The position numbers and the translations under genes are program-made. Shown here one piece after another: positions 7,153 to 15,697 of a stretch of DNA of 64,000 bases (positions within the stretch are counted from its first letter, which is position 1; every line of letters starts with the position of its first letter). The notes below the pieces were generated by a model. The model worked only from the letters and a program-made list of their open reading frames with translations. It was not told the origin of the DNA and did not search any database. Source of the DNA: Streptomyces paludis (lineage in GTDB: Bacteria; Actinomycetota; Actinomycetes; Streptomycetales; Streptomycetaceae); assembly GCF_003344965.1 (NCBI RefSeq), contig NZ_CP031194.1, forward strand, positions 4,278,001-4,342,000. Reading direction: 5' to 3'.

Positions 7153-8619
7153 TTAGCGTTGCAGTGTCAGGAGGCCCGGACGGTAGGGCAGGAGGCCGTA
7201 GTCGCCGCCGGAGTTGGGGCTGCGTCCCTGGTAGAGCAGCTGGAGATTGCAGGGGTCGACGGTCATGGTCTGGTCAGGGGTGGTGCGGATCAGTTCGCCA
7301 TGGCTGATGTCGTTGGTCCAGGTGGCGCCGCTGTTGGCCTTGCCGGCGAAGGAATTGCTTTCGGTCGCGGCTTGGGGTGTCCATGAGCCGTTGAGGCTGG
7401 TGGCCGTGAACGAGCGGAAGTAGCGGCCCTGCGCGCCGATCGCCTCGACGATCATGAGGTAGCGGTTCTGGCCCTGTAGCTTGTAGACCTGCGGGGCTTC
7501 GAACAGGTTGTTCGTCGTATCGCTCATGATCACTGTCGAGGTCGCGCCGAAACTGCCCGGGAAGTTTCCGATCGGCATACTGGCCCGGTAGATCTTCCCG
7601 TTGTCACCGGCGAAGAACAGGTACATGTTCGTCCCGTCACCGATGAGTGTCTGGTCGATGGGTCCCGTTCCGGAGTCGGCGATGCTTCCCGAGAAGAGCA
7701 CCTGCTGGGATGACCAGCCATTCGCGTTGGTGGGGTCGCTCGACGTCCGGTAGGAGAAGGCGGTTCCGCCCCACTGGTAGGCGAGCACCCAGATGTTCTT
7801 CGGCGCGAAGTAGAAGAGTGTGGGTGCGACGGTGGGAGTCGACATCGTGTTCTGACTGGCCGAGGCCATCTCCGACCAGTTGGTGAACAGGCCGAAGTTC
7901 ATCGAACCCCAGCTCGTCCCGGTGTCGTGCGTGGTCGCATAGACGAGTTGTCTGCCGTTGTAGGGGACGACGGTGAAGTCCTTGAGCGAGACCCATCCCT
8001 GCTTGGGCTGTGCCAGCACGCCCGTTGATGTCCAGCGGTATGTCGACGGAAGATCACACGGGCCGGAGGTGTCGCCGCCGGCCTTGACGAGCTGCCACTG
8101 CTGGTTGGTGCCGCCCCAGTCGTCGTACTGGACGATGTTCGCGTTGTCGGCGGTAGAGGCGCCCTGCACTTCGAGGGCCTTGTTGCTGTGGCGCGAGACG
8201 AGCCTCACATAGCCGTCCGAGCTGTCGGCCAGCCTCCACTGCTGGTTGGCGGCGTTCAGGTCGGTCCACTGGACGATCGCGCCGCCGTTCGCGGTGGACC
8301 AGTTGTGGACGTCCAGTACCTTGCCCGAGTGGCGGGACTTGATGCGGTAGTAGCCGTCCCCGGAATCGACGAACTGCCACTGCTGCTGGTTCTGGTCGTT
8401 CCTGGTCCACTGGGTGATGCGGGCGCCGTCGTTGGTCGCCAAGTTGTAGACATCCAGGGCCTTGCCGCTGTTGCGGTTGACCAGCACGTACGAGGCGTTG
8501 GGGTCTACGGTCGCCGCGCCGGCGGGCTGGGCGCCGAGGAAGGTAGCCACAAGGAGCAAGGGCGCGAGGACGGCGAACAAGCGTTTTGGGCGAACCGGGG
8601 ACCGGTGGCGTAACCACAT
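7153..8619 (-). CDS. Secreted GH62 alpha-L-arabinofuranosidase with ricin-type module
   Basis: A 488-aa exported enzyme that removes arabinofuranosyl side chains from arabinoxylan. Residues 1-36 are a signal peptide (twin Arg/Lys, then [17 protein letters not shown], cleavage after AGA). Residues ~38-165 are a ricin-B/CBM13-like trefoil with three QQW repeats ([24 protein letters not shown]). Residues ~175-488 are the GH62 propeller, recognisable from [40 protein letters not shown] and [20 protein letters not shown]. The ATG at 8619 follows AAGGAGG by 7 nt. It stands alone, with operator-like palindromes upstream, so induction by pentose sugars is likely. Confidence 0.93.
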   Translation of the reverse strand: MWLRHRSPVRPKRLFAVLAPLLLVATFLGAQPAGAATVDPNASYVLVNRNSGKALDVYNLATNDGARITQWTRNDQNQQQWQFVDSGDGYYRIKSRHSGKVLDVHNWSTANGGAIVQWTDLNAANQQWRLADSSDGYVRLVSRHSNKALEVQGASTADNANIVQYDDWGGTNQQWQLVKAGGDTSGPCDLPSTYRWTSTGVLAQPKQGWVSLKDFTVVPYNGRQLVYATTHDTGTSWGSMNFGLFTNWSEMASASQNTMSTPTVAPTLFYFAPKNIWVLAYQWGGTAFSYRTSSDPTNANGWSSQQVLFSGSIADSGTGPIDQTLIGDGTNMYLFFAGDNGKIYRASMPIGNFPGSFGATSTVIMSDTTNNLFEAPQVYKLQGQNRYLMIVEAIGAQGRYFRSFTATSLNGSWTPQAATESNSFAGKANSGATWTNDISHGELIRTTPDQTMTVDPCNLQLLYQGRSPNSGGDYGLLPYRPGLLTLQR

Positions 8620-8698
8620 CAGAGGGCCTCCTTCGGGGCGGGGGCGAGGTGACCGGATGAACCGCGGCGCGGGCCGTGCCGGGAGCGGGGGGACCATC

Positions 8699-8713
8699 TC
8701 GAAAGATTTTCGA
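8699..8713. promoter_or_regulatory. Palindrome in the GH62 upstream region
   Basis: A perfect interrupted palindrome, TCGAAAGATTTTCGA, 80 bp upstream of the GH62 start. GAAA/TTTC palindromes of this style are known near Streptomyces xylan-degradation genes, where LacI-type repressors bind. The assignment is by resemblance. Confidence 0.5.
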
Positions 8714-8888
8714 AGAGTTCCCGGATTCCTTGACGCCACAAGCTAGGAAAGCAGGGCCCTCCGGTCAATGCCTCTCGCTGAACTGTCTACAAACAGCACC
8801 CCCTTGAGGCTCGACAAGCTATGCGCTGAACCGAACGGCGCCCTGCACGCTTGGCCTTGGGGGATCATCGCCCGTGTCGCCAGGGTTT

Positions 8889-8921
8889 CAGAAATTTTCG
8901 ATCGTTGAACCGAAACTTCTG
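8889..8921. promoter_or_regulatory. Second inverted repeat upstream of GH62
   Basis: CAGAAATTTTCG (8889-8900) and CGAAACTTCTG (8911-8921) are inverted with 10 bp between them. The half-sites share the TTTCG core with the palindrome at 8699, so both may bind the same regulator. It lies ~270 bp from the start codon. Confidence 0.4.
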
Positions 8922-9023
8922 GCCGCCGCCACCGCCCGCCGTACGTCACCGCCCGCCCGTCTGTCTCCGAGTGGGAGCGGACGACGTATTCCCCGGGCTT
9001 TCTGAGGGGTGGGGGAAGGGCTG

Positions 9024-9788
9024 TTATCTGCGGGGTGTGGGTTGGCGGGGGAGGAGGGTGAGGGTGGCCAGTAGGGCTGTCAGGGACAGTGCTCGCCAGC
9101 GCAGTGCCGCGTTGTGCCAGCGGGTCGGGTCGGTGGGGGCGGTGAAGAACTCCAGGCTCTGGGGCAGGAGGATGAACGTCAGTGTGACGACGACCAGGCC
9201 GGACGCCGCCACCTGGCTGCCGTAGCCGCCCCGGGTCAGCCGCAGGCCCAGCAGGGCCAGTGCTACGACGAGGAGCGCGAGCGCCAGTGCCTCTACCGCC
9301 AGGTCTCCGCGGGGCAGTGCGGGGCGGGTGTCCGGGGGGAGTGCGTGGTGTACGAGGGCGGTGTTGAGGATCCAGGCCGGGGTCAGCGCGAGCAGGCCGG
9401 TGGTGATCCGCAGGGAGCGGCGCAGCCACCACGGTGAGGGGCACATGGCGGTCGTGGCCGTGGCCGGATCGTCCAGCAGGAAGGCCAGCCCGAGGCCGCC
9501 CAGAACTGCGGTCAGATGCAGCAGTACGGCGGCGGCCCCCAGGTCGAGCCGGAGCGAGAAGACGACCGGCACGGCGCAGACGGTCACCCCCAGCGCCACG
9601 CCGCACAGCAGCGGCAGGGTGCGGGCGGCGTGCACCTCGTGGCGTAGGAGTGGGATCAGGATCTGGTGGAACTGGTGGAGCTGGTGGAACTGGTGGATTG
9701 GGTTGGTTGGGGAGTTGGTGGGGTGGTGTGGATTCGCTGTGCCATCGGTGGGTCCCGGCCTGTTCCGCGACCTCAGTTCCCCGCGCAC
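9024..9788 (-). CDS. ABC transporter membrane subunit (second permease)
   Basis: A 254-aa integral membrane protein, last of a five-gene leftward operon. The start is the GTG at 9788, with GGAGG 7 nt upstream; it overlaps the previous gene by 16 bp. The N-terminus is polar with a His/Gln repeat (HQFHQLHQFHQ) from tandem CTGGTGGAA-type DNA, followed by LRHEVHAARTLPLL and about six membrane helices. It resembles the first permease at the start of the membrane part (LARTEARRLLLHPALL), so the two probably form a heterodimer with the operon's ATPase. The transported substrate is unknown. Confidence 0.7.
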   Translation of the reverse strand: MRGELRSRNRPGPTDGTANPHHPTNSPTNPIHQFHQLHQFHQILIPLLRHEVHAARTLPLLCGVALGVTVCAVPVVFSLRLDLGAAAVLLHLTAVLGGLGLAFLLDDPATATTAMCPSPWWLRRSLRITTGLLALTPAWILNTALVHHALPPDTRPALPRGDLAVEALALALLVVALALLGLRLTRGGYGSQVAASGLVVVTLTFILLPQSLEFFTAPTDPTRWHNAALRWRALSLTALLATLTLLPRQPTPRR

Positions 9789-11446
9789 AGCGCGTCCTCC
9801 CCGGCTCCCTGCTCCGGCGCGGGTGCGCTGATGCCCAGCAGTTGGGCCGCCTGCTGCGATGTGGTGGCCGGATCGGTGAGTTCGTTCCACGAACGCTTGA
9901 TCCGCGCGCCCGTCTCCTCCGTGGGCCGCTCCAGCAGCCGCAGCACCGCCTCGGCGTCACCGCGTTCCGCGTCCACCGTGGTCAGCGTGCCGAAGCCGAC
10001 GGCTCCGCCGAAGCTCCGGGACATTCTGGAGCGCAGGGCCGAAGCGGTCTCGGGTGTTGCCTGGGCGGCCAGCCAGAGGGTGACCAGGCTCTGGCCGCCG
10101 CAGACTCGGGTGCTGGTGCCAGTGGTGTTGGGCGCCCGGCCGGCGGCCGTGACGTGCTGGGCGAAGGCGGCGGCGAAGCCGATCGTGGCGTCGTTCGCGT
10201 AGTCGCCGTCGTTGCCCCACGCGGACCCCGCCACCACGGCGCCCTCCGTACCCGCGCGGCGGTCGTCCGCCGCCCAGTTGTCGACGGGGATGGTGATCTG
10301 CGCGAGGCCGCCGGACTTGACGAGGGACACGATGTGCTGCCGTACGGTGTAGCGCCGCTCCTTCGCTTCGTCCGGGACCCAGCGCAGGATGCCGTCCACC
10401 ACCTCGGACCACTGCCGGTGCCGGTCCAGGTACTCGGGGAAGGCGCAGTACGTCACCGACTCCCGGCGTACGCAACGCTGTTCCCCGGAAGGCGAGTTCA
10501 CCGCCCGCTCACCCGCCGCCGTGACGGCCCCGGGCTCGGGGCGCGACTGCGCGGCGCCTGCCGTCAGCGCGCCGGCGAGGGCCAGTGCCACAACAGCCGT
10601 TACGGTCCGGCCGCGCAGCCCGGAGCGCAGCAGAGCCGCCGCGCCGAGCCCGACGGCCAGCAGAACGAGATAGAGGACATGGAGTCCGGCCGGACGGTGT
10701 GCGAGCCCCGAGGGGAGCAGGTCGCGCATCTCGTCCTCGATGGCGATGAGCCCCCACCACCGGCGGCCGGAGAAAGGGAAGAGCGCTCCCACGACGGTGG
10801 CGATGCCCAGGATTCCGAGGGTGATCGGGCCGGCCGCCACCGATCTGATCAATGTGGCGACCAGCACCGCGAGCACCCCGGCGAGCAGTACGGCCGCCGG
10901 GCCGGTCGCCAGTTCCGCCGCCGCCGGGGCGCTCACCGCGCCGGGCAGCAGGGCGAGCCAGGTGATCCGGGCCCCGGCCAGTACGGCGACCGCGCCCGCC
11001 ACCGGGAGTACGGCCAGCAGATGCGCGGCGACGCGCTGCCACGGTTCGAGCACCAGCGCCTCGAACCAGGCGTCCGTGCCGTCCCGCGCGGGCCGGAGTA
11101 CGGCGAGATGGACGGCGAGGAAGGTGCCGGCGGCCGGTAGCAGCAGCTGGACCTGGAGGAAGCGCGCCTCGTCGTGCAGCACCGGGTACGCGGCCGGGCC
11201 GAACACCGTGTCGTACACCCACAGCCCCACGCACAGGACCAGGGAGGCCAGCAGCGCGGGGTGGAGCAGGAGACGGCGCGCCTCGGTACGGGCCAGGGTG
11301 AGGACACCGGCGGTGGGGCTGGAGGGGCTGGCAGGGCTGGAGGGGTTTGTTGGTGGGGTTCCTGTGGTGGGTGTCAGCGGTTCCGGTTTCGTTTCCGCTT
11401 CCGGTCCGTGCTGTGCGGCGGTGCCGCTCGTACCGTCCTGCCTCAT
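9773..11446 (-). CDS. ABC transporter permease with large extracytoplasmic C-terminal part
   Basis: A 557-aa protein. After a polar Thr/Pro-rich stretch (residues 1-45) come about six hydrophobic segments (~55-300). The last one (VVALALAGALTAGAAQS) leads into a ~240-residue soluble region predicted outside the cell, beginning CVRRESVTYCAFPEYLDRH and containing Cys pairs. The ATG at 11446 overlaps the ATPase stop (ATGA). The extracellular region resembles no family I can name; it could bind the substrate or sense envelope stress. With the sigma/anti-sigma pair upstream, a role in envelope stress or export of a toxic compound is plausible. Confidence 0.75.
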   Translation of the reverse strand: MRQDGTSGTAAQHGPEAETKPEPLTPTTGTPPTNPSSPASPSSPTAGVLTLARTEARRLLLHPALLASLVLCVGLWVYDTVFGPAAYPVLHDEARFLQVQLLLPAAGTFLAVHLAVLRPARDGTDAWFEALVLEPWQRVAAHLLAVLPVAGAVAVLAGARITWLALLPGAVSAPAAAELATGPAAVLLAGVLAVLVATLIRSVAAGPITLGILGIATVVGALFPFSGRRWWGLIAIEDEMRDLLPSGLAHRPAGLHVLYLVLLAVGLGAAALLRSGLRGRTVTAVVALALAGALTAGAAQSRPEPGAVTAAGERAVNSPSGEQRCVRRESVTYCAFPEYLDRHRQWSEVVDGILRWVPDEAKERRYTVRQHIVSLVKSGGLAQITIPVDNWAADDRRAGTEGAVVAGSAWGNDGDYANDATIGFAAAFAQHVTAAGRAPNTTGTSTRVCGGQSLVTLWLAAQATPETASALRSRMSRSFGGAVGFGTLTTVDAERGDAEAVLRLLERPTEETGARIKRSWNELTDPATTSQQAAQLLGISAPAPEQGAGEDALCAGN

Positions 11447-12318
11447 ACCGTCGCCCCTTCCTGCGTGGCGTTGAGCAGCAGATAGCCGTCCTCCAGCGTC
11501 GGTTCCGCCAGCTCCGCGTCCTCGGGCGGGACGCCGATGTTGCGGTGGACTCCCGTTCCCGTGCGCCAGCCCGCGACCGAACCCAGGGCCCTGTCCCGGC
11601 TGAACCAGACCCGGCCGCGCGCGAGTTCGCTGAGGCCCTGGGGCGTCGCGTCGTGGCGCAGCCGCCCGCCGCCGAGCACGACCACACGACCGCACAGGGC
11701 CGCCACGTCCTCGGTCTGGTGCGTGGAGAGGAGTACGGTCCTGCCCTCGCCCAGGTCCGCGATCAACTCGCGGAATCTGAGCCGCTGTTCGGGGTCGAGG
11801 CCGACCGTCGGCTCGTCCAGGATCAGCAGTTCCGGGTCGCCGATCAGGGTGGCGGCCAGGGCCACCCGCTGGCGCATACCGCCCGAGAGCGCCTTCAGCT
11901 TCTTGCTCCGCTCGGCGCTCAGGCCGACCGCGTCCAGCACGCGCCGTACTTCCGCGTGGCGGGCGGACCGTACGGTGTGCTCCTTGAGGATGGCGACGTA
12001 GTCGACGAACTCGAAAGCGGTGAAGTGCCGGTGGAAACCGGGGGATTGGGGGAGATAGCCCATCCTCCGCCGCACCTCCTGGCGCTCCCGGGGCGTGCGC
12101 GGGTCCCGGCCCAGCACCTGGATGTCACCGGCGGTGGGCACGAGCGCCGTGGCGAGAACCCGCAACAGGGTGGTCTTTCCGGCGCCGTTGGGTCCCAGCA
12201 GTCCCGTGATGCCGGTCGTGAGCGTCAGCGACACGTTGTCGAGGGCGGTCGCCCTGCCGTAACGGACCGTCAGGTCTGTGATGCAAGTTCGGTCCGTGGT
12301 CGATGGGTTGGGCTTCAT
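11443..12318 (-). CDS. ABC transporter ATP-binding protein
   Basis: A 291-aa ATPase with all motifs: Walker A GPNGAGKTT, Q-loop YLPQSP, signature LSGGMRQR, Walker B LLILDEPT and H-loop STHQ. The ~60-residue C-terminal extension is typical of multidrug/antibiotic-type ABC-2 exporters. The start ATG at 12318 overlaps the stop of the anti-sigma gene by 4 bp, and the stop overlaps the permease start, so the operon is fully coupled. It powers the two following membrane subunits. Confidence 0.92.
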   Translation of the reverse strand: MKPNPSTTDRTCITDLTVRYGRATALDNVSLTLTTGITGLLGPNGAGKTTLLRVLATALVPTAGDIQVLGRDPRTPRERQEVRRRMGYLPQSPGFHRHFTAFEFVDYVAILKEHTVRSARHAEVRRVLDAVGLSAERSKKLKALSGGMRQRVALAATLIGDPELLILDEPTVGLDPEQRLRFRELIADLGEGRTVLLSTHQTEDVAALCGRVVVLGGGRLRHDATPQGLSELARGRVWFSRDRALGSVAGWRTGTGVHRNIGVPPEDAELAEPTLEDGYLLLNATQEGATV

Positions 12319-13202
12319 ACGCGGAATCCCTTCTGGATGTCGAAGTCGGTGCGCGTCAGCAGCAGCAGAGCCACGGCGGCGAGCAGCATCGCCGCCAGGG
12401 CCGACTGCCCGGCGACGGAGAACAGCACGTCCGAGTGGCGGGTGAGCGCCACCGCGCCGACCCAGGCGGCGCCACCGGCGACCGCCGCAGGCACCGGGCC
12501 GGTTCTGGGCAGCAGGATCAGGCTCAGTACGGTCACCAGCCCCGAGGGCACCACCCAGCCGAAGGCGATCGGGGACGGGTGGGGGAGGGTCAGGGCGGCG
12601 GCGGCCGTCAGCACCTCGGTGGTGGCCAGCACCGCCGCCGTACGCAGCAGCACCAGCCGGAAGGCGCTGGGCGCGGCGACCTGCCCCAGTTCGTACGCCG
12701 GGTCCCAGCGCCTGCCGAGGGAACCGGCCACCCCGGCGGCCGGCAGCAGCGGGGCGATGGCGAGGAAGAACAGCGGGGAGCCGCCGTCCGGATCGGCCAG
12801 CCGGGTGGCGAGCGCGGCGAAGAGCAGGGTGACGAGGGTGCCGAGCAGCCAGGAGGTACGCAGCGCCGGGGTGGCGACCAGGAGGCGCGCCACATGGTCG
12901 GGGACGCGGAGCGCGAGCAGTGCCCGCTCCCAGCGGCCGGGTACGGGGAGGTCGATGGCGTCGTCGAGGCGCTGCCACACGCGGTCCAGCGAGGCGGCGG
13001 ACGCGCGGTCGGTGAGGTCGCCCAGCCGCGCGCGGCAGTGCGGGCAGAGGTCGAGGTGCGGCTCGACGCGGTGGCGGGTTCCGGTCGGGAGGGTGCCGAG
13101 CGCGTAGTGCCGCAGGACTTCGCCGGGGGGGTGTGGTGCGTACGAGGGCCGTGGTGTGCCCGGGGGGCGCGGTGTGCCTGGGGGGTGCGGGTGTTCGCTC
13201 AT
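12315..13202 (-). CDS. Zinc-finger (zf-HC2) membrane anti-sigma factor
   Basis: A 295-aa protein. The N-terminus is Pro-rich, then residues ~30-60 hold an H-x3-C-x2-C zinc motif (HLDLCPHCRARL), the hallmark of zf-HC2 anti-sigma factors that hold an ECF sigma factor inactive. The rest contains about six membrane segments, more than the single one usual in the family, so this is a membrane-embedded variant. It overlaps the sigma gene (ATGA) and precedes the ABC genes. It likely senses an envelope signal and releases the sigma factor. Confidence 0.82.
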   Translation of the reverse strand: MSEHPHPPGTPRPPGTPRPSYAPHPPGEVLRHYALGTLPTGTRHRVEPHLDLCPHCRARLGDLTDRASAASLDRVWQRLDDAIDLPVPGRWERALLALRVPDHVARLLVATPALRTSWLLGTLVTLLFAALATRLADPDGGSPLFFLAIAPLLPAAGVAGSLGRRWDPAYELGQVAAPSAFRLVLLRTAAVLATTEVLTAAAALTLPHPSPIAFGWVVPSGLVTVLSLILLPRTGPVPAAVAGGAAWVGAVALTRHSDVLFSVAGQSALAAMLLAAVALLLLTRTDFDIQKGFRV

Positions 13203-13996
13203 CGCTGTTCTCTCTCCTTCCGCTGCCCATCACCGGTGTGCGCGGGCGCGTCCTCTGGGGCCTCGTCGTACTCCGCGCGGGCCAGTTCTTCGCGCAGCCG
13301 CTTGCGTGCGCGCATGGCGCGCGTCTTGACCGTTCCGGTCGGCAGTCGCAGCCGCTGCGCCGTCTGCCGGGTGGTCAGCCCGTCCAGCACCGTCGCCTGT
13401 ACGACGTCCCGCAGCTCGGGGGTGAGCCGCCCGAGCGCCGTGTCCAGCGCGCCGAACCTGCCCGATTCCATGGCGAGTTGCTCGGCCGAGGGGGCGGTGC
13501 CGCCCCGCAGCGCGCTCAGCGCGCGCTGAAGTCGGCTCTGTGCGCCGTGGGTTCGGGCCGCGTCCACCAGCCGTCGGCTGGCGATCCGCCACAACCACCC
13601 CCCGAAGTCCTGTATTTCGGGCTGCTGCCCCTCGGCACAACGCCGCCACACCGCGAGGAACGACTCCTGGACGATGTCGTCGAGCTGTCCGGGATCGGCG
13701 CACCGGTAGCGCAGCCGAGCGGCCAGCCAGGGCGCGTAGCGGCGGAACAGCGCCTCGAAGGCGGACCGGTCGCGCTCGCGCAGCGCGGCGAGCAGCTCCG
13801 CGTCCGACGGCTCGACGGGCGGCAGCTCGGCGGTCGACGGTTCGACGGCCGACGGTTCGACGATGGCCGGCAGCTCCGCGCTCGGCGGCCCCGCGTCCGG
13901 CGGCCTTGCGCTCGCGCTCGGCGGCCCCGCGCCTGGTAGCCGCGCGTCCGACGGATCTCTCTCCGTGGTTGGTTCCTTCCCCGTGGTCACACTCAC
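13199..13996 (-). CDS. ECF RNA polymerase sigma factor
   Basis: A 265-aa sigma-70 family protein of ECF type. Residues 1-65 are a Pro/Ser/Ala-rich extension with repeats of the VEPS/AELP kind. Region 2 (~70-135) contains AFEALFRRYAPWLAARL and DDIVQESFLAVWRR. Region 4 (~185-240) contains LTPELRDVVQATVLDGLTTRQTAQRLRLPTGTVKTR. It is the first gene of the operon sigma - anti-sigma - ABC ATPase - two permeases, each joined by a 4- to 16-bp overlap. It probably drives its own operon. The repetitive N-terminus may be partly untranslated if a later start is used. Confidence 0.9.
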   Translation of the reverse strand: MSVTTGKEPTTERDPSDARLPGAGPPSASARPPDAGPPSAELPAIVEPSAVEPSTAELPPVEPSDAELLAALRERDRSAFEALFRRYAPWLAARLRYRCADPGQLDDIVQESFLAVWRRCAEGQQPEIQDFGGWLWRIASRRLVDAARTHGAQSRLQRALSALRGGTAPSAEQLAMESGRFGALDTALGRLTPELRDVVQATVLDGLTTRQTAQRLRLPTGTVKTRAMRARKRLREELARAEYDEAPEDAPAHTGDGQRKEREQR

Positions 13997-14368
13997 ACAT
14001 GCTCGTCGGAGGAGGTCGGCTCGGCGGTTCGCAGCAGAAATGTGACGTGCGTCACTGTCTGCTTCTGGGGCGGGCGGGGCGCACGCGCTCCGTTTTCCGC
14101 CGGTGCGGCCGGCTTCCGGGCGGGCGTGCGGAGGGGGCGCGCATGTCAGCCGCGAAGCGGGGCGCGGTGCTCCACTCGCCTGCCGCGTCAGGCCCCTTCC
14201 AAATGTAAACGGATCATTAAAGGGATCGTTAAATTCCGATTATTTCTTCCTTGCTCGATGTGCTGATCGGGTCCTAGCTTGGTCGTCGTTGGCCGGTAAT
14301 GGGGGCGGAAACAACGGACCCGAGACCTGGACCGGCGAATGGAAGAAGACATCGAGTGGGGGAGAAAA
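13997..14368. other. Divergent promoter region, sigma operon / small secreted protein
   Basis: No gene is seen. The middle (14200-14280) is unusually AT-rich for this genome and holds a direct repeat (14211-14233). It must contain promoters for both the leftward sigma operon and the rightward secreted protein. Confidence 0.6.
14211..14233 (+). promoter_or_regulatory. Direct repeat GGATCNTTAAA x2
   Basis: GGATCATTAAA (14211-14221) and GGATCGTTAAA (14223-14233) are 12 bp apart start to start, about one helical turn, in an AT-rich stretch 136 bp upstream of the tendamistat-like gene. The spacing fits a regulator binding side by side on one face, but I cannot name it. Confidence 0.4.
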
Positions 14369-14686
14369 ATGAATTCCTTGAAGCGCGGGTTAGCGGTCGC
14401 GGGTGCCGTGGCGATGATCGGCGTCGGCTCCATGGGCACCGCCTCCGCCGCCGGCACGGCGGCATCGGGCAACGTCGGCGCGCTGGCCAGCCCGCCGAGC
14501 TGCGTCAGCTCGTGGACCACGACCAACTACGCCTACGCGAAGAGCGCGTGCAGCGGTTCCTACACCATCAAGTTCGTGTGGTCGTTCGGCCGGGACAGCG
14601 ACTGCTTCACGATTCACCCCGGCGCGCAGTGGAGCCACAAGCGGCCCAGCTCCATATCCGGATTCGACGGCCTGCGGCTTTGCTGA
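14369..14686 (+). CDS. Small secreted four-cysteine protein, tendamistat-like
   Basis: A 105-aa pre-protein. The signal peptide is residues 1-28 (LKRGLAVAGAVAMIGVG, cleavage after ASA). The mature part has four Cys in the order and spacing of the Streptomyces alpha-amylase inhibitors (tendamistat family): PSCVSSW, KSACSGS, DSDCFTIHPG and a C-terminal LRLC. The PG turn after the third Cys also fits. The inhibitory Trp-Arg-Tyr triplet is not present (WTTTNY instead), so amylase inhibition is doubtful. The start ATG follows GGGGGAG; an ATG at 14339 lacks a good site. It is monocistronic, with a strong terminator downstream. Confidence 0.6.
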   Translation: MNSLKRGLAVAGAVAMIGVGSMGTASAAGTAASGNVGALASPPSCVSSWTTTNYAYAKSACSGSYTIKFVWSFGRDSDCFTIHPGAQWSHKRPSSISGFDGLRLC

Positions 14687-14772
14687 TCGTTTCGATCGGC
14701 GGCCTGATCCGCTGAATTCGATCCGATCGGCGGCGGCTTTGAGTCCGCGAGCCCGTAAGCCCGTGAAATAAG

Positions 14773-14811
14773 CGTGTGGCTTCCCGAACTCGACCTTCGG
14801 GAAGCCACACG
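14773..14811 (+). terminator. Strong hairpin terminator after the small secreted protein
   Basis: A perfect 16-bp inverted repeat (14773-14788 with 14796-14811, 7-base loop) followed by TTCGCATTTTA. It ends the transcript of the tendamistat-like gene. Confidence 0.85.
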
Positions 14812-15012
14812 TTCGCATTTTACGGCCCTCCGCCCGGCCGTTCAGCAGGCACACGGACCACGGGAGGTACACGGGGGCGCGGGCGCGTAAAGGCGAGACG
14901 CCCGGGCCCCGGCGCGCCGTACGGGGCACGGGCCCGTGGGGGAGGCGCCGCCGGGTGGCTGAGCGGTACTACTGGACCCGTACAGCCGAAGCCGTAAGGC
15001 CGAAGCCGTACT

Positions 15013-15068
15013 ACCGAGCCCGTACAACCGAGCCCGTACCACCGAGCCCGTACCACCGAGCCCGTACA
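15013..15068 (+). repeat. Tandem repeat, four 14-bp units
   Basis: Four near-identical units ACCGAGCCCGTAC(A/C), with diverged copies just upstream (AGCCGTAAGGCCGAAGCCGT). It ends 72 bp before the aroQ start. The copy number may vary between strains. Confidence 0.8.
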
Positions 15069-15140
15069 GCCATCGGCCTTACAGCCGTCAGACCCACAGC
15101 CGCCGTCCACCGCCAAGCCGCCGCCCCTGAGAGGCCCGTC

Positions 15141-15659
15141 ATGCCGCAGCAGCCCAGCGCCAGCCCCAGCCCCAACCCCAGCGCCACCCCCAGCACCAAC
15201 AGCCACACCCGCGTTCTCGTGCTCAACGGCCCGAACCTCAACCTCCTCGGCCGCCGCCAGCCCGAGATTTACGGCACCGACACGCTCGCCGACGTCGAGA
15301 AGCTCTGCGCCGAAACCGCCGCGTCCCACGGACTGGAGACCGACTTCCGCCAGTCCAACCACGAGGGGCAGCTCGTCGACTGGATCCAGGAGGCCCGCGA
15401 GCACCACGCCGCGATCGTCATCAACCCGGCCGCGTACACCCACACCTCGGTCGCGATCCGCGACGCGCTCGCGGCCTGCGACGAGCTGCCGATCATCGAG
15501 GTGCACATCTCCAACATCCACCGGCGCGAGGAGTTCCGGCACCACTCCTACGTTTCCGCGATCGCCGACGGGGTGATCGCCGGGTGCGGGATCCAGGGGT
15601 ACGCGCTCGCCGTGCAGCGCGTGGCGCGGCTGCTGGAGCAGCGCGAGGGGAGGCCGTAG
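15141..15659 (+). CDS. aroQ: Type II 3-dehydroquinate dehydratase
   Basis: This 172-aa enzyme catalyses the reversible dehydration of 3-dehydroquinate to 3-dehydroshikimate, in the shikimate pathway or quinate use. Type II motifs are all present: [14 protein letters not shown] with the catalytic Arg, PEIYG with the catalytic Tyr, NPAAYTHTS, and [17 protein letters not shown] with the catalytic His. The first ~22 residues are a Ser/Pro/Asn-rich tail beyond the usual family start. The ATG at 15141 is weakly supported by GAGAGGCC. Family members of this type form dodecamers in the cytoplasm. No shikimate genes are adjacent. Confidence 0.95.
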   Translation: MPQQPSASPSPNPSATPSTNSHTRVLVLNGPNLNLLGRRQPEIYGTDTLADVEKLCAETAASHGLETDFRQSNHEGQLVDWIQEAREHHAAIVINPAAYTHTSVAIRDALAACDELPIIEVHISNIHRREEFRHHSYVSAIADGVIAGCGIQGYALAVQRVARLLEQREGRP

Positions 15660-15697
15660 TACCACCCACCCCGTAACCCTCACAGCCCTCACGTCCC

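Larger units (their letters stand above)
8620..9023. other. Upstream region of the GH62 gene
   Basis: No gene is seen. The first ~300 bp upstream of GH62 contain two inverted repeats described separately (8699-8713 and 8889-8921). The rest separates GH62 from the 3' end of the ABC operon, which is transcribed in the same leftward direction. Confidence 0.6.
14687..15140. other. Intergenic region with terminator and short tandem repeats before aroQ
   Basis: No gene is supported. Besides the terminator at 14773-14811, the 14880-15070 stretch is built of GTAC/CCG-rich repeats, including four 14-bp units at 15013-15068. Frames through it read as repetitive Arg/Tyr/Val protein and are rejected. 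The aroQ promoter should be here. Confidence 0.6.

Noticed and set aside
8743..9960. 405-codon leftward ORF overlapping the second permease
   Set aside because: The competing frame gives clear membrane helices; this one is Arg/Pro-rich shadow sequence.
15013..15068. CRISPR-like array
   Set aside because: The repeats are 14 bp, directly adjacent and without spacers; no cas genes are present. No CRISPR array was seen anywhere in the window.
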